Assembly: GCA_001603415.1 (NCBI GenBank)
Contig: LUYY01000079.1
Coordinates: 1 to 9,033 of the forward strand
Reading direction: 5' to 3'
From: Bacteroidales bacterium Bact_07
Lineage (GTDB): Bacteria; Bacteroidota; Bacteroidia; Bacteroidales; Tenuifilaceae
Length of the DNA stretch: 9,033 nt
Shown: positions 6,285-9,033 of the stretch, piece after piece
How positions within the stretch are numbered: position 1 is the first letter of the stretch
How the letters are laid out: every line of letters begins with the position of its first letter
The notes under the pieces: model-generated
What the model saw: the letters and a program-made list of their open reading frames with translations, nothing else
Database searches by the model: none
What the model was told of the DNA's origin: nothing
Program-made: the position numbers and the translations under genes

Positions 6285-8921
6285 ATGGATAGCACAAAAG
6301 AACTTTCGGCTAAGTACAACCCGGCTGAGGTTGAGGATAAATGGTACAAGTACTGGATGGAAAAAGGATTTTTTCGTTCAACCCCCGACGACCGTGAACC
6401 TTACTGCATAGTAATACCACCGCCCAATGTAACCGGGGTGCTTCACATGGGTCACATGCTCAACAACACCTTGCAGGATGTGCTGGTTCGTAGGGCCCGC
6501 ATGAAAGGCAAGAACGCATGCTGGGTTCCTGGTACCGATCATGCCTCAATTGCAACCGAGGCTAAGGTTGTGGCCAAATTGAAAGCCGAAGGAATAGAAA
6601 AATCTCAGCTTACCCGCGAAGAGTTTCTGAAACATGCCTGGGAATGGAAGGAAAAGCATGGTGGAATAATCCTTGAGCAGCTTAAGAAGCTGGGTGCTTC
6701 GTGCGATTGGGAACGCACAAAGTTCACCATGGATCCAGCCCTATCGGACAGTGTTATCCATGTTTTTGTCGATTTATATCGTAAAGGCTACATTTACCGC
6801 GGTGTGCGGATGGTAAACTGGGATCCGCAGGCTAAAACTGCCGTGTCGGACGAGGAGGTAATTTACCGCGAGGTAAACGGAAAACTTTACTACCTAAAGT
6901 ACAGGATTGATGGCGAAGATGGTTATGTAACCATAGCCACTACCCGTCCCGAAACCATTCTGGGCGATACTGCCGTTTGCGTAAACCCCAACGATCCACG
7001 ATACACAAACCTAAAGGGAAAACACCTTTTAGTTCCGCTTATCAATCGGAGAGTGCCTGTAATTTTTGATGAGTACGTTGATATGGAGTTTGGTACAGGA
7101 GCCCTCAAGGTTACCCCGGCTCACGATATCAACGACTACATGCTTGGCGAAAAGTATAACCTTGAGGTTATCGATATTTTTAATGATGATGGCACCCTGA
7201 ACCAGTTGGCTCAGCTATACGTGGGAATGGATAGGTTTGAGGTTCGCAAGCAGATTGTTATCGACCTGGAAAAAGCCGGAAATCTTGCAAAGGTTGAGGA
7301 CTACGTGAACAAGGTTGGCTTTAGTGAGCGTACCGATGCCGTGATTGAGCCCAAGCTCTCGATGCAGTGGTTCCTTAAAATGAAGGAGATTTCAAAGCCT
7401 GCACTCGATGCAGTGGTAAACGGCGATATCAAGCTGCATCCCCCTAAGTTTGTAAATACCTACCGCCACTGGATGGAGAACGTTAAGGATTGGTGCTTGT
7501 CGCGCCAGCTATGGTGGGGGCATCGTATTCCCGCATGGTACTTGCCGCATGGCGGATATGTGGTGGCTCACAACGAGCTGGAGGCTCTTGAACTTGCTCG
7601 GAAAGAAACCGGAAACCCTAACCTGCAACTTTCCGATTTACGCCAGGACGAGGACGTACTCGACACATGGTTCAGCTCGTGGCTATGGCCAATATCGGTA
7701 TTCAACGGTATTCTTGACCCCGAAAATCGTGATATCAAGTATTACTATCCCACTCACGACCTGATAACCGCACCGGAAATACTATTCTTCTGGGTTGCCC
7801 GAATGATTATTGCCGGTTATGAGTATATGGGCGACAAGCCATTCCGTAACGTTTACCTCACCGGTATTGTTCGCGACCAGCTCCGCCGCAAAATGAGTAA
7901 GCAGCTGGGCAACTCGCCCGACCCAATTCTCCTTATGGAAAAGTACGGTGCCGATGGTGTTAGGGTTGGCATGCTACTATGTTCACCGGCCGGTAACGAC
8001 CTGCTTTTCGACGAGAGTTTGACCGAACAGGGACGAAATTTCTGCAACAAGGTATGGAACGCTTTCCGATTGGTTAAAGGCTGGCAGGTTGATGCTAATG
8101 CCCAGCAACCCCAATCGGCAAGGGCTGCGGTTGAGTGGTTTAACAATGTCCTAAACAAAGCCATTGAGCAATGCGACGATGATTTTGATAAATACCGTAT
8201 CTCAGAGGCCTTGATGAACCTCTATAAACTTTTCTGGGATGAATTCTCATCGTGGTATCTGGAGGCTGTTAAACCAGCCTACGGTCAGCCCATTGATGCC
8301 GTTACCTATAACGCAACCCTCGAAATCTTTGAGAAGATGCTTGCCCTGCTTCATCCCTTTATGCCCTTTATAACCGAGGAGCTTTGGCAGCACCTGCGCA
8401 ATCGCGCCGATGGCGAGAGCATTATGATTAGCCAAATGCCCAAATCAACCGGTGTAGATGAGGAACTGATTAGAACCTTTGAGCGGGTTAAGGAAACCAT
8501 TGCCGGAATTCGAAACATTCGACAGGAGAAGAATATTGCACCTAAAAATCTGCTTAAAGCATCAATTCGCACTACCAGTAGGCTGAGTAAAGGATTTGAG
8601 GAGATTGTCATAAAACTTGCCGGGTTGGAGCAGTTAACCTACACCGATGGTAAGATTGAGGGGGCTGCCTCGTTCATGGTTGGCGTTGATGAGGTTTATG
8701 TTCCCCTTCAGGGTTTAATTGATGTTGATGAGGAACGACAGAAAATCCTTGCGGAACTGGAATACACTCGTGGATTCCTCGAAAGCGTTATGAAAAAGCT
8801 CAGCAACGAGCGATTTGTAAACAATGCTCCTGCAAGCGTTGTAGAGCTTGAGCGCAAAAAGCAAAGCGATGCCGAAACCAAAATAAAAGCGCTTGAAGAA
8901 AGATTAAAGGAGTTGAAGTAG
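6285..8921 (+). CDS. valS: Valyl-tRNA synthetase (ValRS)
   Basis: A class I aminoacyl-tRNA synthetase that charges tRNA-Val with valine in the cytoplasm and hydrolyses mischarged threonyl-tRNA-Val in its editing domain. Seen: 878 residues, full length for the compact bacterial form. PPPNVTGVLHMGHML (45-59) holds the HIGH motif as HMGH (54-57). The CP1 editing domain has TTRPETILGDTAV (219-231) and GTGALKVTPAHD (270-281) with the conserved Asp281. WCLSRQLWWGHRIP (403-416) and DVLDTWFSSWLWP (457-469) are ValRS signatures. The KMSKS loop reads KMSKQ (536-540) in VRDQLRRKMSKQLGNSPDP. A tRNA-binding helical domain follows (about 615-760), with a C-terminal coiled coil (about 813-878) characteristic of ValRS. 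The ATG at 6285 directly precedes the typical N-terminal YNPAEVEDKWYKYW, and no Shine-Dalgarno is visible. It is probably monocistronic, with its own promoter and a strong terminator. No T-box-like leader is seen. Confidence 0.98.
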   Translation: MDSTKELSAKYNPAEVEDKWYKYWMEKGFFRSTPDDREPYCIVIPPPNVTGVLHMGHMLNNTLQDVLVRRARMKGKNACWVPGTDHASIATEAKVVAKLKAEGIEKSQLTREEFLKHAWEWKEKHGGIILEQLKKLGASCDWERTKFTMDPALSDSVIHVFVDLYRKGYIYRGVRMVNWDPQAKTAVSDEEVIYREVNGKLYYLKYRIDGEDGYVTIATTRPETILGDTAVCVNPNDPRYTNLKGKHLLVPLINRRVPVIFDEYVDMEFGTGALKVTPAHDINDYMLGEKYNLEVIDIFNDDGTLNQLAQLYVGMDRFEVRKQIVIDLEKAGNLAKVEDYVNKVGFSERTDAVIEPKLSMQWFLKMKEISKPALDAVVNGDIKLHPPKFVNTYRHWMENVKDWCLSRQLWWGHRIPAWYLPHGGYVVAHNELEALELARKETGNPNLQLSDLRQDEDVLDTWFSSWLWPISVFNGILDPENRDIKYYYPTHDLITAPEILFFWVARMIIAGYEYMGDKPFRNVYLTGIVRDQLRRKMSKQLGNSPDPILLMEKYGADGVRVGMLLCSPAGNDLLFDESLTEQGRNFCNKVWNAFRLVKGWQVDANAQQPQSARAAVEWFNNVLNKAIEQCDDDFDKYRISEALMNLYKLFWDEFSSWYLEAVKPAYGQPIDAVTYNATLEIFEKMLALLHPFMPFITEELWQHLRNRADGESIMISQMPKSTGVDEELIRTFERVKETIAGIRNIRQEKNIAPKNLLKASIRTTSRLSKGFEEIVIKLAGLEQLTYTDGKIEGAASFMVGVDEVYVPLQGLIDVDEERQKILAELEYTRGFLESVMKKLSNERFVNNAPASVVELERKKQSDAETKIKALEERLKELK

Positions 8922-8944
8922 TTTAATATTTATCCATAAACAAT

Positions 8945-8981
8945 AATCGCACTCGGGGAGTACCGGGTGCGATTTTTATTT
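8945..8981 (+). terminator. Intrinsic terminator of valS
   Basis: ATCGCACTCGG (8946-8956) pairs with CCGGGTGCGAT (8963-8973) as an 11-bp stem with one G-U wobble (T8953 with G8966), extendable by A8945-T8974. The loop is GGAGTA, and TTTTTATTT follows. It starts 23 bases after the valS stop. The stem is G-C rich and the T tract directly abuts it, so this is a good rho-independent terminator. Confidence 0.9.
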
Positions 8982-9033
8982 GCGCCAACAAACATAATTG
9001 CTATCGAAATAGAAATACAATTTATTTTATCCG

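Noticed and set aside
7853..8611. Minus-strand frames within valS
   Set aside because: They lie opposite a complete, highly conserved synthetase gene and have no domain features of their own.

Overview
This window looks like ordinary chromosomal DNA from a member of the Bacteroidota, most probably of the order Bacteroidales. The lineage call is an inference. It rests on start regions without clear Shine-Dalgarno sequences, a -7 element of the TAnnTTTG type in front of valS, a large NtrY-type histidine kinase with an LNLPYF segment before its last membrane helix (a pattern I associate with this group), and a valyl-tRNA synthetase with a KMSKQ version of the KMSKS loop. I see no prophage, insertion sequence, CRISPR array, tRNA or rRNA.

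Layout from left to right. A plus-strand 12-helix transporter of the POT/PTR2 branch of the major facilitator superfamily (69-1352) converges on a very large minus-strand sensor histidine kinase (1357-5016 from its ATG), with four bases between the two stop codons. Upstream of the kinase on the same strand, 36 bp away, is rlmH (5053-5526), the 23S rRNA pseudouridine-1915 N3-methyltransferase. The two are probably co-transcribed as rlmH then kinase. A perfect 14-bp inverted repeat lies just before the rlmH start. Next, also on the minus strand, is a small secreted LPP20-like protein (5772-6149), whose stop codon lies inside a tandem array of degenerate 7-bp repeats (5750-5791). A 135-bp divergent region with three imperfect direct repeats and a likely promoter separates it from plus-strand valS (6285-8921), which is complete and ends in a strong intrinsic terminator (8945-8981).

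The genes do not form an obvious pathway. valS and rlmH are translation housekeeping genes, the kinase is an orphan here with no response regulator, the transporter is a probable peptide or small-molecule symporter, and the LPP20-like protein is an envelope protein of unknown role. I found no convincing new multi-gene system. The points most worth a second look are the kinase's elaborate sensor architecture, the heptamer repeats that form the end of the LPP20-like gene, and the hairpin in the rlmH leader.
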